This document shows, one piece after another, positions 35,352 through 47,892 of a stretch of DNA of 64,000 nucleotides. The translations under genes and the position numbers were made by a program. The notes under the pieces were generated by a model. That model saw nothing but the letters and a program-made list of their open reading frames with translations, ran no database searches and was not told the DNA's origin. This DNA is from Cladophialophora immunda. Taxonomy: Eukaryota > Ascomycota > Eurotiomycetes > Chaetothyriales > Herpotrichiellaceae. The first letter of the stretch is position 1. Each line of letters opens with the position of its first letter. The DNA lies in assembly GCF_000835495.1 (NCBI RefSeq), contig NW_015622543.1:2400806-2464805 (forward strand), given 5' to 3'.

Positions 35352-38300
35352 TTAGTGCTTGCCCTTGTGCTTGAGGGCGTAGCGGTGGCGCTCGAGGTCT
35401 CGCTTGATGCCGGCCTCGTAGGTGAGCTTGCCCTCGCCGCCGCCGTTCTGGTAGCTCGAGTAGGCGTTGCACTCGTCCTGGAAGCCCGAGCTGGTCCAGT
35501 AGCCGTTGGCGTTGATGGCGTCGGGCTGCTCGATGTACTGCAGGCCCATACCGCCGTCGGCGTGCCAGATGATGTGGCAATGCATGATCCAGGCGCCCGG
35601 GTTGTCGGTCTGGAAGCCGATGACGGTCCAGCCGCTCTGGGCGACGCCGCCGGGTCCCGCGAAGCCGTACAGCAGCGCCGTGTCGCGGCGGCACGGGTTG
35701 GCGAAGTTGAGCGACGTCACCTGGTCGGCCGTGAAGACGCCCTTGCCCTGGCCCAGCACCGAGAAGTCGTGCCCGTGCAAGTGGATCGGGTGCGACGTCT
35801 GGAAGTTGTTCTGGATCACAAAGTACACCCAGTCGCCCGCCGGCCCGTCCAGCACCACCGCGTTTGAGTACTTGGAGCTGTTGAACGACAGCGTCGGCAG
35901 CTCCGCCATGGTCTTGAGCGTCGGGTTCTCAAAGTCCACGCTGACCGTCTGGTTGCCCAGCACGGACGCGCTGTTGCCGTTGAGGTCGAGCAGCCCGCCA
36001 AAGTACCAGCGGATGATGGACCCATAGCCGTCAAATACCTGGGACCCGCCGTTGCCACCGGGCAGAAGCTTCGCCGTGTCAGAGAAGTCATCGACGCTGC
36101 CGCCGTTCTTGCTGACGAAGGGGACCAGACTGGCCAAGGGCTCATCGCGGCAGTCAGACGCCGGCGTGATGCTGAGAGTCTCGGACGTCGGGGTGCCGCA
36201 GGAGCCCTTGTAGGTGAAGACCGGGTTGGCAATGCCGAGACCAGTGTTGACGTTCTGCTCACCGCAGCCGGTCTGGGTGATTGCGCGCATGTAGTATGCT
36301 CCAGGAGTCTGGATACGTGGAAGTGGTCAGAAAGACGAAGCTACAAGTCAATTGGGGGCAACTTACCTGGTCCATCTCGACAATGACGTTGTATCTCTGT
36401 CCAGGGTTGACGTAAAGGCTGGTGGTCGTGTATGGCACGATAGGAGTGTAGTCGGAGCTGATGACGGTCATCTGGTGGTAGTCGAAGTGCACAATGAAGG
36501 AAGACTGGGCCGAGCTGGATGACGATAAAAGTTAGCACCCTTCAGTTACCCCGCTATTAGGGTATTCAAACGGACTACGTACCTGTTAATGATGCGGAAC
36601 AGATGCTTCTTGCCCGGCTCGACCGTCCATTCGGTGGCCTTGCCGGCGGTTCCATCTGGAGACTTGTTCTGACCGTTGACCATGTAGTTGACGGCGGCAG
36701 GAAGAGGTCCTCGGAGTCGGGCAATGTTCCACGCCATCTGGAAGATGGTCTGGCTGAAGACTTCGTCAATCATGACATGGCCCATGTCGTAATCATATTC
36801 GGCCGTCGCAGGTCCGTGGATGATGATCGGTCCTCGGATACCTCCACCGTATTGAGACAGGGTGTGAGAGTGGTACCAACCGGTTCCATAGGTCGATGCG
36901 ATCCATGTGTAGGTACGTTGGCCACCGTTAGGCGGGATGGCGCATTCGGTGACGCCAGGAACACCGTCTTGGTCGTTGGTGCCAAACTGGCGAATACCGT
37001 GCCAATGGATAGTGGTGGCGTTGTCGGTCAGTAGGTTGATAACAGTAATCACGACCTCGTCTCCCCAGTTGACCTCGATGGCAGGACCAGGGGTGCCACC
37101 GTTGATCGCAAACGCCGGTCTGACAGTTCCATCAAAGTCGATGTCGGCATCCGTGATGGTCAAGGTGAAAGACTTGGTTTGTCCGGACGAGTACGGCACC
37201 AGGGTATCATCACTGACAGATTTGCCACACCACTGGCTACGGTCATCTGCTGTGTTATCTGGGCAGCTAGTTTGTTCAGGCAGAGCAGAGAGCGTCTGAG
37301 ACGGCGCGCACGTAGAAGACGAAGTAGTGGTGGCGCTGCGGCTGGTGGTGCTTGTAAGAGTTGCAGTCGTGGTGATGGTGGTGCTGCTCGACGTGGTGAC
37401 AGGGTCAACACTGCTAGAGGTTGTGGTAGAAGTGGGATCTGCGCTGCTGGAGGTGGTCGATGCCGAAGACGTGGAGCTTGTAGGAGGATCGCTGCTTGTA
37501 GAGCTGGACGAAGAAGTCGAGGTACCAGCGGGATCTGCAGAGCTGGTGGAGGATCCAGAAGATGTGCTGGTCGACGTTCCTGCAGGAGGGTCTGCGGCAG
37601 AGCTGGTGGTGGACGACGTCGTTCCGGGACCAACTGGGGGATCGCTCGAGGTTGTGCTTGCAGAGCTGGATGTTGTCGCGGGATCAACAGGGAGGTCGCT
37701 CGTAGTAGAGGTCACCGAGCTAGAGGTTGTCGGCGGGTCAACTGGAGGATCACTCGAGGTCGAGGTTGCCGAGCTGGATGTCGTCGGAGGATCAACTGGA
37801 GGATCGCTCGAAGTCGAACTAGCAGAGCTGGACGTCGTCGCGGGATCAACAGGGAGACCGCTTGTGGTTGAGCTGGAAGTCGGAGGATCAACTGGGGGAT
37901 CTGTCGAAGTCGAGCTTGCGGATGGGCTGGTTGTGCTCGAGCCTCCTGCGGGAGGATCGGTTGAGCTCGAACTGTCACCCGGCGCAGACGACGAAGAGGT
38001 TGGGGTGCCATAGTCACTGGTCGAAGTCGGGCTGCCAGCAGGGCTGGAGGAACTCGGGCTTCCATACGGGCCTGACGAGCTTGGTCCACCGTGTGAGGTC
38101 GATGAGCTGGGGCCTACGTATGGGCCTGATGAGCTCGGGCTGCCAGCAGGGCTAGATGAAGAAGTCCAGGTTGCCTGGACAGATGAGTGCGGCCCTGAGG
38201 AATGATGGCCCGTGGGAGATGATGAGCTGGGGCTTCCAGAATGATTGTGTCCGCCGTTACCATTTCCCTTGCTAGTTGGTGACACCTCTGACCCCGTGCT

Positions 38301-38495
38301 TGTCGGTGTGCCCGTCCAGTCTTGCCATGGAGCTGTAGGATAGTCGGGCCCGCAAGTCCATGCTTCTGTAATCGGACACACAGTGATCGTTCTGGTTGTG
38401 GTCACCACCACGATTTCGTCGATATCTGATGCTTTGCCAAACCAGGCGAGAGTCTGCAGCGGCAAGAATGCCGCGGCATAAAGAAGCGACCGCAT
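35352..38495 (-). CDS. Laccase-like multicopper oxidase with a long Ser/Thr/Pro repeat region
   Basis: Three exons on the minus strand (38495-36583, 36514-36367, 36308-35352) give 1005 residues, against about 550-650 for ordinary fungal laccases. A signal peptide opens the protein (MRSLLYAAAFLPLQTLAW). Residues about 60-395 are Ser/Thr/Pro-rich with tandem repeats and should be heavily O-glycosylated. The oxidase follows with all four copper motifs: HWHG near residue 495, WYHSH, HPIHLHGHDF and HCHIIWH. The residue at the axial type-1 position after the last motif is Met (HADGGM), which usually means a lower redox potential. It should act outside the cell or in the wall on phenols, possibly pigment precursors. 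The start was set at the ATG before the signal peptide. Confidence 0.93.
37625..37930 (-). repeat. 54-bp tandem repeats in the multicopper oxidase gene
   Basis: About five diverged 54-base units encode 18-residue blocks of the type TTSSSATSTSSDPPVDPP. Units differ at several sites, for example DLPVDPA and DPPVGPG. More degenerate Ser/Thr-rich sequence surrounds them from about 37320 to 38260. Confidence 0.8.
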
Positions 38496-41400
38496 AACAA
38501 GATCTACAAAAGGAGTGACAAAATGAAAACGAGAGGACGAAAGCAAAAGCTTTCAAAAAAGTCACGGTGCTGAAAGACGAATGTTTGAGCAGAAAGAACA
38601 AGACCAGGAGGAGGCCGGATGTCCTCTTCAACTTGTAGCAGAATATGCCGGTTCAACGTCGGATCAGCCCATGGCGCCGGAGTCTCGCTTGCAAGCAAGC
38701 CATTTGAGACGCCGCATTGCATGACTTCGAGGCCCGACTTGCCTCTTTCGAAGGCCCTCTTGCGGCAGAGAAAAAGAATCGTCTCCACCCGGGCTGGGAA
38801 GGTGCCAGGAAAGCCAGGGGCTCACAGCTGATATCAGTCAAGCCGTGGCTGACCTGCACGGTTTGACTTGTGGAGCAAACAGTCTGGTCGACTGGGGAAT
38901 CATGTAGGTGCGCCGCGGCTCAGGAGATTAGGGCCGCGCAGGGAAAAGGAGAAGCCAAGGGCTTCGACATGATGCATGACGAGAGGCGCCCACGTTCTGG
39001 TGGTGGAAAGACTGAGTCGTGGGATAAGACAAGACAAACTTACGAGGAGGGAGATTAGATCTCGCAAGCCCAGAAGGGCCAAGGTCTTGTTGGACTGAGA
39101 CACGTCAGGCGGGGGGCGTCGCATACGGGACTTCGGAAACCGATAATGCCAGAACCAAGCTTTTCATCCTCTTAGCGAAGACGGGCGAGACCATTCTCGT
39201 CCATACTCGCACTGTCCACATGGTGGGAGGCTGCCTCGGACCTGTCACTCATCCGGAGTATACACACTCTGCTGTGTCACAGAAGGATAGATAGAGATTC
39301 TCTCTTCCTTCCTCTGTGTCGCCCGTCCTCCTGACGAGTCCGCCTGCTCGAGTTGCCGTGTGATCTCCATGATGACGAGTGGCTTTTGGTGGCGGACTCC
39401 CCATGAGGTGCCGCAAGCTCAAAAGGAACAAAAGAGGGAGGCTAGTGCGGGCGCGAAACCTCTTTGCTGAGTTTGCTCACTTCTCCCCCTGAGTCGATGT
39501 TGCCTATCGCGTCGCGTAGTAGAGCCCCGCTAGTCCCAGAGGGGATAAACCTTAGGCCCTTTCTGGACACACTAAGGGGCAAGTGGGGCCAAGGGGTGAG
39601 CCACGTTTTTGTCCTTCTCCCAGAACATCCCTGTCATATTTCAGCCTCGCAACTTCAATTTTTTATCCGTTTAGCCGAATGTCTAATTAAGGACGCCAAA
39701 CTTCATCATGTGGAAACGAGTCTCTCGCCAGCCTCTCTCGCCGTGGACGCCGTGGTTCCGACAGAACCGCCTCTTCCAGCAGCCTCTTTGGTCATGTCCT
39801 GCGTCGAGGGCAATAGTTGCAGGGAGCAAGGAGTGCGAAGTAGAATTGATTGATAGCGACAGCGTCAGGATCTTGGATCTGGGCGGGAAAAAGGTTCGCA
39901 CGCGGACGCCTCCAGATGCGAGGCACCCAATGTGCGGAGAGCACGTTGGGATCAACGTCGCGGGCGGCTTGAGCTATGGATCTTTGCAGCTCGCCCTGAT
40001 GCAGCTCGATGGACTCTCGCGCGCGTTGAGACGCGTCTCTGTAGAGCAAGCAGCCGTTTGGTTTGATCACCACAACATTTCACGGTTGTCGAACGTGATC
40101 CAGCGATCCTGGGGAGAGTGATTGCGTTTCCTGAAAGGCATGACGTCGAGGTGGGCGTTGCGCTGTCTGATCACCACCTGCGCGTTGATAGGAGCGTCGA
40201 CTAATCGTGCCAGTAATTCCTCTTGAGCCCTGACCGAAGCACGACAACCTGCCCATCCTCGAAGATCTCTTGAAGGTCTGATAATCCTCGTCCCAGGACT
40301 TGCCCAGGCATGCCGTGATCAGCTTTCTCCCCTTGGCCAAATCTCTGGATTGCACGTCAGGCGTAATCAGGGCAACGTCACCACTGCTGTTCTGGAAGGA
40401 TCATGGAGACCTCAGTGGAGGGTTCGAAGTCATCCCCTCCCGTCTAATTTCTCCATGTCGAATCTCTTTGATAACAAACTCAACCACGCTCATCATTGTA
40501 CCCTCGAATTGCATCATATTCCAGCGAGATATGTAGGTTCAAGAGCAAGTGGCAGTGCTTTACGTGGAAAAGATTAGGAGTAAAAGTCGAAGCAGTTCAA
40601 CCTTTGCTCGCAGGCGACCTTTATTCATGAATGGGGCTTTTATTTGTAGTTCAACGTGGTAGTATTCTATCTCTCTTATGGAATTGTCTGAGCTTGACAC
40701 GATGGCAACCTCATCGCCATTGAATATCATTTGGCAACCATAGAAATCGCGTGTCGTCGATGGTTGCCGGTATCACTTGTTTCCCAAGGTCGGCTCGCGA
40801 CGCTGGGTTCGTCGAAGTGTGAATAATGGGTAGGGTAGTAGCACGGAGTTCAAGCAAGCGAGTGTCCGTCTCCCGGTCCCCGCCTACCGCGCAGTGATGA
40901 CACCATCCATCAAGTGGAGAACAGAGTCCCCTTCGCCGTGTGTCCTCGCACAAGCACACGGTTTTGTATGTCGTACAGTCCAGGTCTAGAACCTGGCAGG
41001 CTTTTCGTAGACACGATCACAATAGAAGCATTGAACAAACTCTTCGAGGACGAGCAAGCTGAAAGAGAGTAGGAATATCCCGAGGCGGGAAGGGGGGATG
41101 GTCCTGGTCGCTACCCATGTGATGCCTTTCGGCTGCCCGTAACTCTATCCGTCACCCGGCTCCTAAACGGGTTAAAGGGTCAAGTTAGAACGACATAAGA
41201 TTACTCCGGACTCCACGGCGCTTCCCGCACAAACCTCCAGCCTTTTACCGAAAGCCTGTTGCAAGATAGAAGTGCTCGAAAGTACGCATTGAATCCTTTG
41301 ATAGAATCCGTGGGACAGAACTGAACAGTCAATTTCGTTCTGCAATATTGCTATGTGATCTTTGATAACAGCCTTGCGTGGGCTACAGGCTCCTGCACCA

Positions 41401-41886
41401 TTGTCTGAGGAGTGTTTCGCGTGAGAGAGGGCCAGAGAGCGTCAAGTGTCCGTGGTTTGCTGGTCGCGGAAGCTCTGGGGCCGGCCGACCCCGGCCAGGA
41501 ACATCGGCAAAGACATTTAGAGATACGGATGGAGAGTCACAGACAAGGCTGATTCTGGGCTCGAGCCTGTGCGGGGGTTTAGAGGACTACGGGGACGAGC
41601 CCACAGCAGCTGATGCAGTGGAACAGTGATAGAAATCCTCGGGAATGGTCAGAGAAGTCCGGAGAGCGAGTCAACGAGAAAATATAACTCGATTGAGGTC
41701 GGCGGCCAAGACTGCCCTGCATAGACTGCGCTACGCATGAACCACTTGACGGTGCGCATTTGGCTTCAAACTCAGGGACTCCAGCCGTCTCAGCATCGCC
41801 CATCCTTTCCTCAAGTCCGCTAATCATAAAGCGTGCTTTTGATTCTTCAAAAGACAAAAAAACAGAGGGGCTGGAAATCAATGTCA
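38496..41886. other. Gene-free region upstream of the multicopper oxidase
   Basis: About 3.4 kb without a supportable gene. Frames of 90-137 codons occur around 39460-40360 on both strands but overlap one another and match no family I recognise. The stretch includes the oxidase promoter and the 3' side of the regulator-like gene. A near-perfect palindrome CCAGGTCTAGAACCTGG lies near 40979. Confidence 0.5.
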
Positions 41887-43428
41887 TTACTCTAACAGCT
41901 CTTTGGTGACCACTGCTTCCATCTCCCCAGGAGTCCACCAGTCGCTGTCCACGGATACAGCCGACTCGACGAACGCCAGGAGGCTCTCCCTCACCATCTC
42001 TCTGGTAGCATCCGACAAGCGCACTTCAACGCTCAACAGGCGCGACAGGAGAGCCATTTGCTCGGGATCTGACCACCCCTTCATGTCCGGTGACATGCCG
42101 ATCGCATACAGAAGGTACGACGGGCCGCTGTCTAGCTCGACATCGCACCGGTCGAATTTGCGCCGTATCGCCCAGTACTGGTAGGTCAGTTCTTCCGCAG
42201 AAGCGCCTTGGAGGTCGAAGAGAACGATATGCAGGAGCAGGATTGGCATGATTGGCCGGACAATGTTGGGCACGTTCGCCGACAGGGTCCGGTAGGCCGG
42301 TGTGTCAGGCAGGAACAGGCTCAGAGGATGGAGGTCGCTCGGTGGGTGGCGTTGTCTGTAGATGGCCATGGTGTGGAAATTCTGGTAGGCGCCGATGAAC
42401 TCGAGAGCGCAAAACCGATCCCACTGGGCTTGAGTCAGTGCTGCCTCTGCAATGGGCAGCATCAGTCGGTCCGATTCGTCCAGCAGGGACGATTTCAGGT
42501 GGACCGAAAACCGAGTCTTCATGGCAGAGATCTGTCCATTCGACAACATATCCTCCCTGTCAATAGTTAGCGTGTCGATGATGATGATGGGCTGTGCGCC
42601 TTGCAACTCCTATCGACAACCGAGCCAGGGTCAGTGTGTCTAATAGTGCGCCCTTCGACTCACCATGTCATTTCCCACACCAGGGCCGGAGAGTAATGCG
42701 CAACGTCCCAGCCGTGTCGACGTTCCAGCGCCGCCCGGAGGCCACGACAATGCAGATAGAACGAGTTGCGTGCCTGCTCCTTCGTCACATCGGAGCTTTC
42801 TCTAATGACCGACTCGGTCGCGCAGATGCAGGCCATGGCTTGGAGGAGCCCATCGCTCGGACTCGCCGCTTCGGCTTCCAGCCTCGTGCGGAAGTTTTGT
42901 AGGGTTTTCAGATAGCACTTTTCTGCGAATATCCTTTCTTCTTTTGTCGGCGTCTCGATCAGAGCGCGGCTCATCGCCGCAAAATGGACAGCGACGGCCA
43001 GCATGAGCGGGTTGCCTTGCATCACCGGCCAATGCATATCGCGCGGTGGAAACCATGTCTTCTGACGACGTCTCCCGAGGTGAGGTATGCAGTCTCCTAC
43101 GACTGTGAATCAAGTCAGCTTTTCGTGCGAGATCAAGCACCGGAGACCCTCAGATCATACAATGGGACACCATGATGCCTTCGGTTCGGTCCAGGTCAGC
43201 AGCCAATGTTTTGAATGGATCGAAATGGCCTTGCAGAAGATTCTGGGCGTCTGCCAACGGAACCATTTGCTGTTCTGTCGACACCACAATGGCCGTTTCT
43301 TCAGACCTGCCATTCTTTGCGCGCTTTTGGCGCTGCTGACCTGATTTCCGATTGCGCAGAACGAACGAGCGGATTTTGCCCGAATAGTGGGAGCCCTGCC
43401 CAGGCAGGAACACAAAGTGAGCGCTCAT
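41887..43428 (-). CDS. Fungal transcription-factor-like protein lacking a zinc cluster
   Basis: Three exons on the minus strand (43428-43161, 43102-42664, 42556-41887) give 458 residues. The N-terminus MSAHFVFLPGQG leads into a basic stretch, LRNRKSGQQRQKRAKNG, but no Cys cluster is present. The rest is the helical regulatory domain seen in Fungal_trans_2/DUF3468 proteins, with NPLMLAVAVHFAAMSRAL and LHCRGLRAALERRHGW. Members without a DNA-binding domain are common in moulds and their function is unknown. The second intron (107 bases) needs the acceptor CTAACTATTGACAG; the nearer AG sites break the frame. Neighbours give no clear hint; it is divergent from the bZIP gene across 1.6 kb. Confidence 0.82.
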
Positions 43429-45007
43429 GGCTTCTGCCCGCGATTTTCCAGGTGGAGCCTCTGAAGTGGCAGTCACTCGAGAAATCAGTGTAGTACGTGT
43501 CAAAAGGCCACCTTATACAGCGACCGTTTCGTCAATGACAAGCTGGTGTTTAAGCCTTGGTCGATATACCGGTGAAGGAAACCCCGCTTTTGCGGTCAGT
43601 TTGGGGGAGGGGGCGGGTATTCGGGTGTCCACAGTCGTCGAGGTCAGATCAAGTCAGCAAGCACAAATCACCCCCGAAACATCCAAAAATCCAGAGCTTT
43701 GATTCTGAACCTGTCATTCCCTTAGCAGGAAAAGGAACGAGGGCGGACGGTGCTTTCGTTGGAGAATGCTCAAGTCGCCGCGGGCGCGTGCGATCCCCGT
43801 GCTTGACTCTGCAGGATTGAACCCAAGCACAAGTAGCGCTGGTCGGAATTCCAAGGCTAGCAGGTCCAACTGTAAGAGTGGTTCGTCCATTTGTTCTGCC
43901 TGTGGTCCGGATTGGAGGATAGGAGCTCTTTCTTGAGGAAAGAACAGCAAGCCAAAGGATTCCGGGGCTTGCTTGACTAAGTAATGTCGTTAGCTCTTTC
44001 AGTTAGGCACTCCATTGCATGGGCGTTTGTCAGCCTGATTCGACGGCCTCTTTCCCTCTCACGGCATGGTCGAAGGAGCAGCAGTCAGAGCATGCCAATC
44101 GCCAGCGAGACACGTCATCAACAAAAGTTCGCCGAACATGTTGACCCCCGTTCTTCCCATGTCCAGTGAAGAGCAGTTTCGTTGCCGAGTCGCCTCGGTC
44201 GGCGTGCCGGTCTGCTCCATGGACGCTACATTCAATGGTCTCTCAAAGTCCGCAGGCACCGATGCTGTCATGGCGAGCGCAGTAGAAGTGCTAACATCCA
44301 AGGACTCAGGGCTGGCGATGCCAGCATTGTCCGTGGAAATCTGGTATCTCAATCCGAGGGTCGAAACTGGAGGCTTTTCAATCGAGTGTGTCCGCGTGAT
44401 GCCTGGACAAGTCGAGGTTATATAACTTTTTTTTCTTCTCAAAGATGATATGGTGGACCGCCAGGCCTAGACCTGATGGGCAGCGTGTGGCAATGCGTGG
44501 CATGCAACGACGATCGGGCTGCCGGCCCAGATTCCATCATCATCGAAGACATTCGTCGTGGTGAGAAGACATGAGGACGCACTCGATCCAGCAGCTTACG
44601 TTAGTATATGTCTTCCCCGGAAAACGGGCTGGGCAGGGTGCGTGGAGGACATCTCTGGAGATCTGGGATTCGGGACGTCCTAATATAATATCCATTGCCG
44701 CTGGCGTCAGCGACTACGGAGCCCTGCTCGTTCTTGGCTAATGGCAGGGCCATCTGGGCGCCCGCGTAGTTTCCTATTCCGGGCAATCCTTTTGATCAGA
44801 CTATTCCACATCGAGGCAATCCTTCTTTTCTATAACATTGACCGCAAATGTAAACATTGCTACGTAGATCAGACCGCGATCACACTGTTCAGACCCGTGA
44901 GCCGGGTTTCTCTGGGACTGTGAAAAAACAGATATAGACTGCAAGTACTTTGATCGAAATGGATTGTCCGCCTAAGGAAAATCCTCTGCTTTTGCCACAC
45001 CACAGCC
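43429..45007. other. Divergent intergenic region, regulator-like gene / bZIP gene
   Basis: About 1.6 kb. A plus-strand frame ending near 44425 and a minus-strand frame at 44601-44786 look somewhat protein-like but carry no recognisable domain and no matching splice sites. I do not annotate them. Confidence 0.45.
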
Positions 45008-45798
45008 ATGTCGTCAACCACATCCCATAAACAGCTGCATCTGATGCGTTCTTCGAGCACACCCTATAGTCAGCTACATTACGATAGCAAGGTCTACCAA
45101 CAAAGCAACACAAGCCCTGCTGCGTGGACAGGACAGGCATCAAGTTACGACGCCTCGTGCTCGTCAACCAGCACGCCAAGCTCAACTTGGGCGAATAGTC
45201 CTTCCTTGGGTGACATGCGATATGCGGGCGCGGATCACTCATACGGAGAAGAACAACTGCATTGGGAAGATGACTCGATGCAGGAATATCTGGTATGATG
45301 CCCTGTTGAGGAAATGCACCACGTAGCTTATCGTAAGCATTCAGGACATGGCAATCCCTGCTTCTCACAGCAATCAAGTTATGGGCGCGGGCGACTCACC
45401 AAGATGGAATTCCATCTACAGTTCCAGCCCTGCATACGGCCAACCCGACCAGAGTCCCCTAGTGGACTTTGACGTGTCTTCCCTGAATGGCTCAAAATCA
45501 CGGACCCCGGAAGCCATAGAGAAGCGGAAATCGCAAAACCGAAAAGCGTGAGTAGTAGTCCCCCTATCCAGCAGTCTTTGGATTGCTATCTCTATCAAAA
45601 CCGTGTTGACTTTGACCATTCAGGCAACGGGCATACCGTGCTCGCCGCGAAGCACAAGTCCAGAGGCTTATTGATGACCTTAACAATCTGCTGCAGCGCT
45701 GCAATCAGGACAGGCTGGAACAGGAACGTTTACGTCAAGCTCTCGCGAGACTCAAGCATGAAAACGAGACGCTGAAACGACTGCTGAGAGCTAGATAG
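45008..45798 (+). CDS. Small bZIP transcription factor (Yap/AP-1-like basic region)
   Basis: Three exons (45008-45292, 45345-45547, 45624-45798) give 220 residues. The first two thirds are Ser/Tyr/Gln-rich and probably disordered. The basic region, split by the second intron, reads KRKSQNRKAQRAYRARREAQ, close to the Yap-type NRxAQRxFRxR pattern but with Lys and Tyr at two positions. A leucine-type coiled coil follows with LIDDLNNLLQRCNQDRLEQE and ends eight residues from the stop. It should bind DNA as a dimer in the nucleus; Yap-like factors often control stress responses or secondary metabolism. The protein stops right after the zipper, with no C-terminal Cys-rich redox domain. Confidence 0.92.
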
Positions 45799-47892
45799 AC
45801 TCAACGGCTCCAGATCTGGTGGTTGCTGGGTGGTTGTACTAATTGTGAGCCGAATCATTGTAATCTGCATCCCAACCAGAAGACGGGGAAGGCTTAGGAC
45901 AAGGGGAAAACACGGAGTAGATTGGACTCTGGAGCGGAGTTAAAAGTCCTTGTATTCTAGCATCTGCGCCTTGGAGATCAGCTATGTAAGTCTATGCGGA
46001 ATGAACCTGTTGTCATCGGACCGGGCATTGTTGCCAGCCTCAAGCTTCGCATTGCCACCGCCCAAAATGTTGATATGTGGCAAATGTAAAAGGATCGCAG
46101 GGAGTAAAGATGTCGGGCATAAGCGAGATGCACACTCTCGTTCCACGGTACCTGAAAGCCGGCAGATCCTAGTTTAGAAGCCCTTTGGGACAGGATTGTA
46201 GGGCATAAGTCTGGCACCGAAGTTTGCCCAAACACTCTGACCAGCCGGGGGCTTGTAGATGGTTCGCAGGGAGATTCTTACCTTATGACGACCTACGGAA
46301 TGTGATTCAATGTAGAGGAGGAGGGTGATGGACAAGGAAAAACAAGACGACGTGCCTTCCCAGAGTTGCAACTTATCTCAACACGTTCAAGCTTGAGGGG
46401 CACCCCTTCTCGGACTCGAAAGCGAGGCGCCTCTCTCCCAAAGTCTCAAAATTCGGCCATCAAGAGAAGTAACAGGGTTCAGTGTGGGCTGTGTGGACGT
46501 CCACACGCGCGATATGGGTCCAAGCTCCACAAAGAGGCCATTTCGGCACCCCGTCCAAGCTGGCGCCAACCAATAACAACAAGACCGATAGACGCCGCAT
46601 AGCATGCACGACATAGGGACCTCGGTGGGGGGCCGTCTCTGCTCGTACCGTGCATCTGCGGCGTGGTCAGTGCACCCGTGCTGCGGGTGCTCATGTCAGA
46701 TGGCCGATCTTGACCAACGGCAGCGTGCATCGGTAGACCGATCCGACTGCGCTCTCGCTAAGGCCATGCCGTCCTTGATCGCGAGCCCCAGATTCGGGGA
46801 TGGTGAAATCTTGGCGTGAAGGGAATCCATGTCCGTCTTCGGTTGGCTGCTGTCCGACATCAGCTCTGTTTTGTCCGTGTTTGAGGCCTTTGGGTCCGCT
46901 CAACACATAGAGGGACCTCCAGCCTTCTCCCGAGTAACGTCGTGCTTCTGAGTCATGCAGCGCTTAGCAGGTCACGGAGCTGCCTGGCATCCGTCTCTGG
47001 AGTATTTGGCCATGCCATTAGGATCACGGCGGGGGCTCTCGGGAATCTTTCATGTTGCAAAGATCCATCCTCGGCGAAGGCACTGCTCAAGACGTGTAGC
47101 CATCATCCGAGGCTGTTTTATAAAAAAGTCAACATACCTAGAGAGTCGACCTCCCTCACCACACTACTGGCCTTGTAGGCATGACCTTCGTCCACCGCGG
47201 AATCTCCTTTGAGGGAATGTTACCCATGAAGTGCCGTGGGGTTGCGTGGCCCGATACACCGCTCCATCAGGTATCTTCCAATCCGATGGCGCTCCAATAT
47301 CCACACATGACTTGGTTCAGGCGATAACATGGGTGGCTTTCGCAGGTTAGAGACGCTGGGTATTTTTCTTTCAAGCTGCTGTAGGCTGAAGTACTCGGCC
47401 GCGATATGCAAGTTGCTACAACGTGCTGCTCAACAGGCCAATCAGGTGCTGTTAATGATGATTGGTGGTCTCAAGTGCCGCCAAGGCGCTAGACACGGTA
47501 GTACCCCGAAGCGGCCCATTACTCGGATGGATATGAGCAAGCTAGTCCTAATACGGTGAATCCTCTCACCCCCTCGTAAGCTGTCGTTCACTATCCCCCA
47601 GTCATCGCTAGCGAGATTCCGGGTCCCTTCCAACTGACGCATCCAGGATCCGGCGGGAAATTTCCCTGCAGCCTGCCCATTGAAGCTGTGACGACACTGC
47701 AGCCAACAACCGCATATTAACGACAAAGTACTTCGTACTTGTTCCTTGCCGCTTGTCATCAACCTCATCCCACACCCGGCCGGCAATCCAGATTCTCGAC
47801 GCACACATCTTCGCCCTAACTGAAACAAAAACCTACAATCCTCCATTCAAACCTCCAATCACCGCACCCTGCTCACCGTCGTCTCGCCAACC
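45799..47892. other. Gene-free region, bZIP to DUF4267 gene
   Basis: About 2.1 kb with only short, overlapping frames. No gene, tRNA or mobile element is recognisable. The last 200 bases are the likely promoter and leader of the DUF4267 gene. Confidence 0.5.

Noticed and set aside
39464..40355. Cluster of medium frames on both strands, possibly a decayed gene
   Set aside because: Joined minus-strand readings gave no family I recognise and contain stops in every frame.
40970..41005. Palindrome CCAGGTCTAGAACCTGG considered as part of a tRNA
   Set aside because: No acceptor stem, A box or proper B box around it.
44601..44786. 61-codon minus-strand frame with protein-like sequence
   Set aside because: Too short, no start context, no splice partner and no domain.
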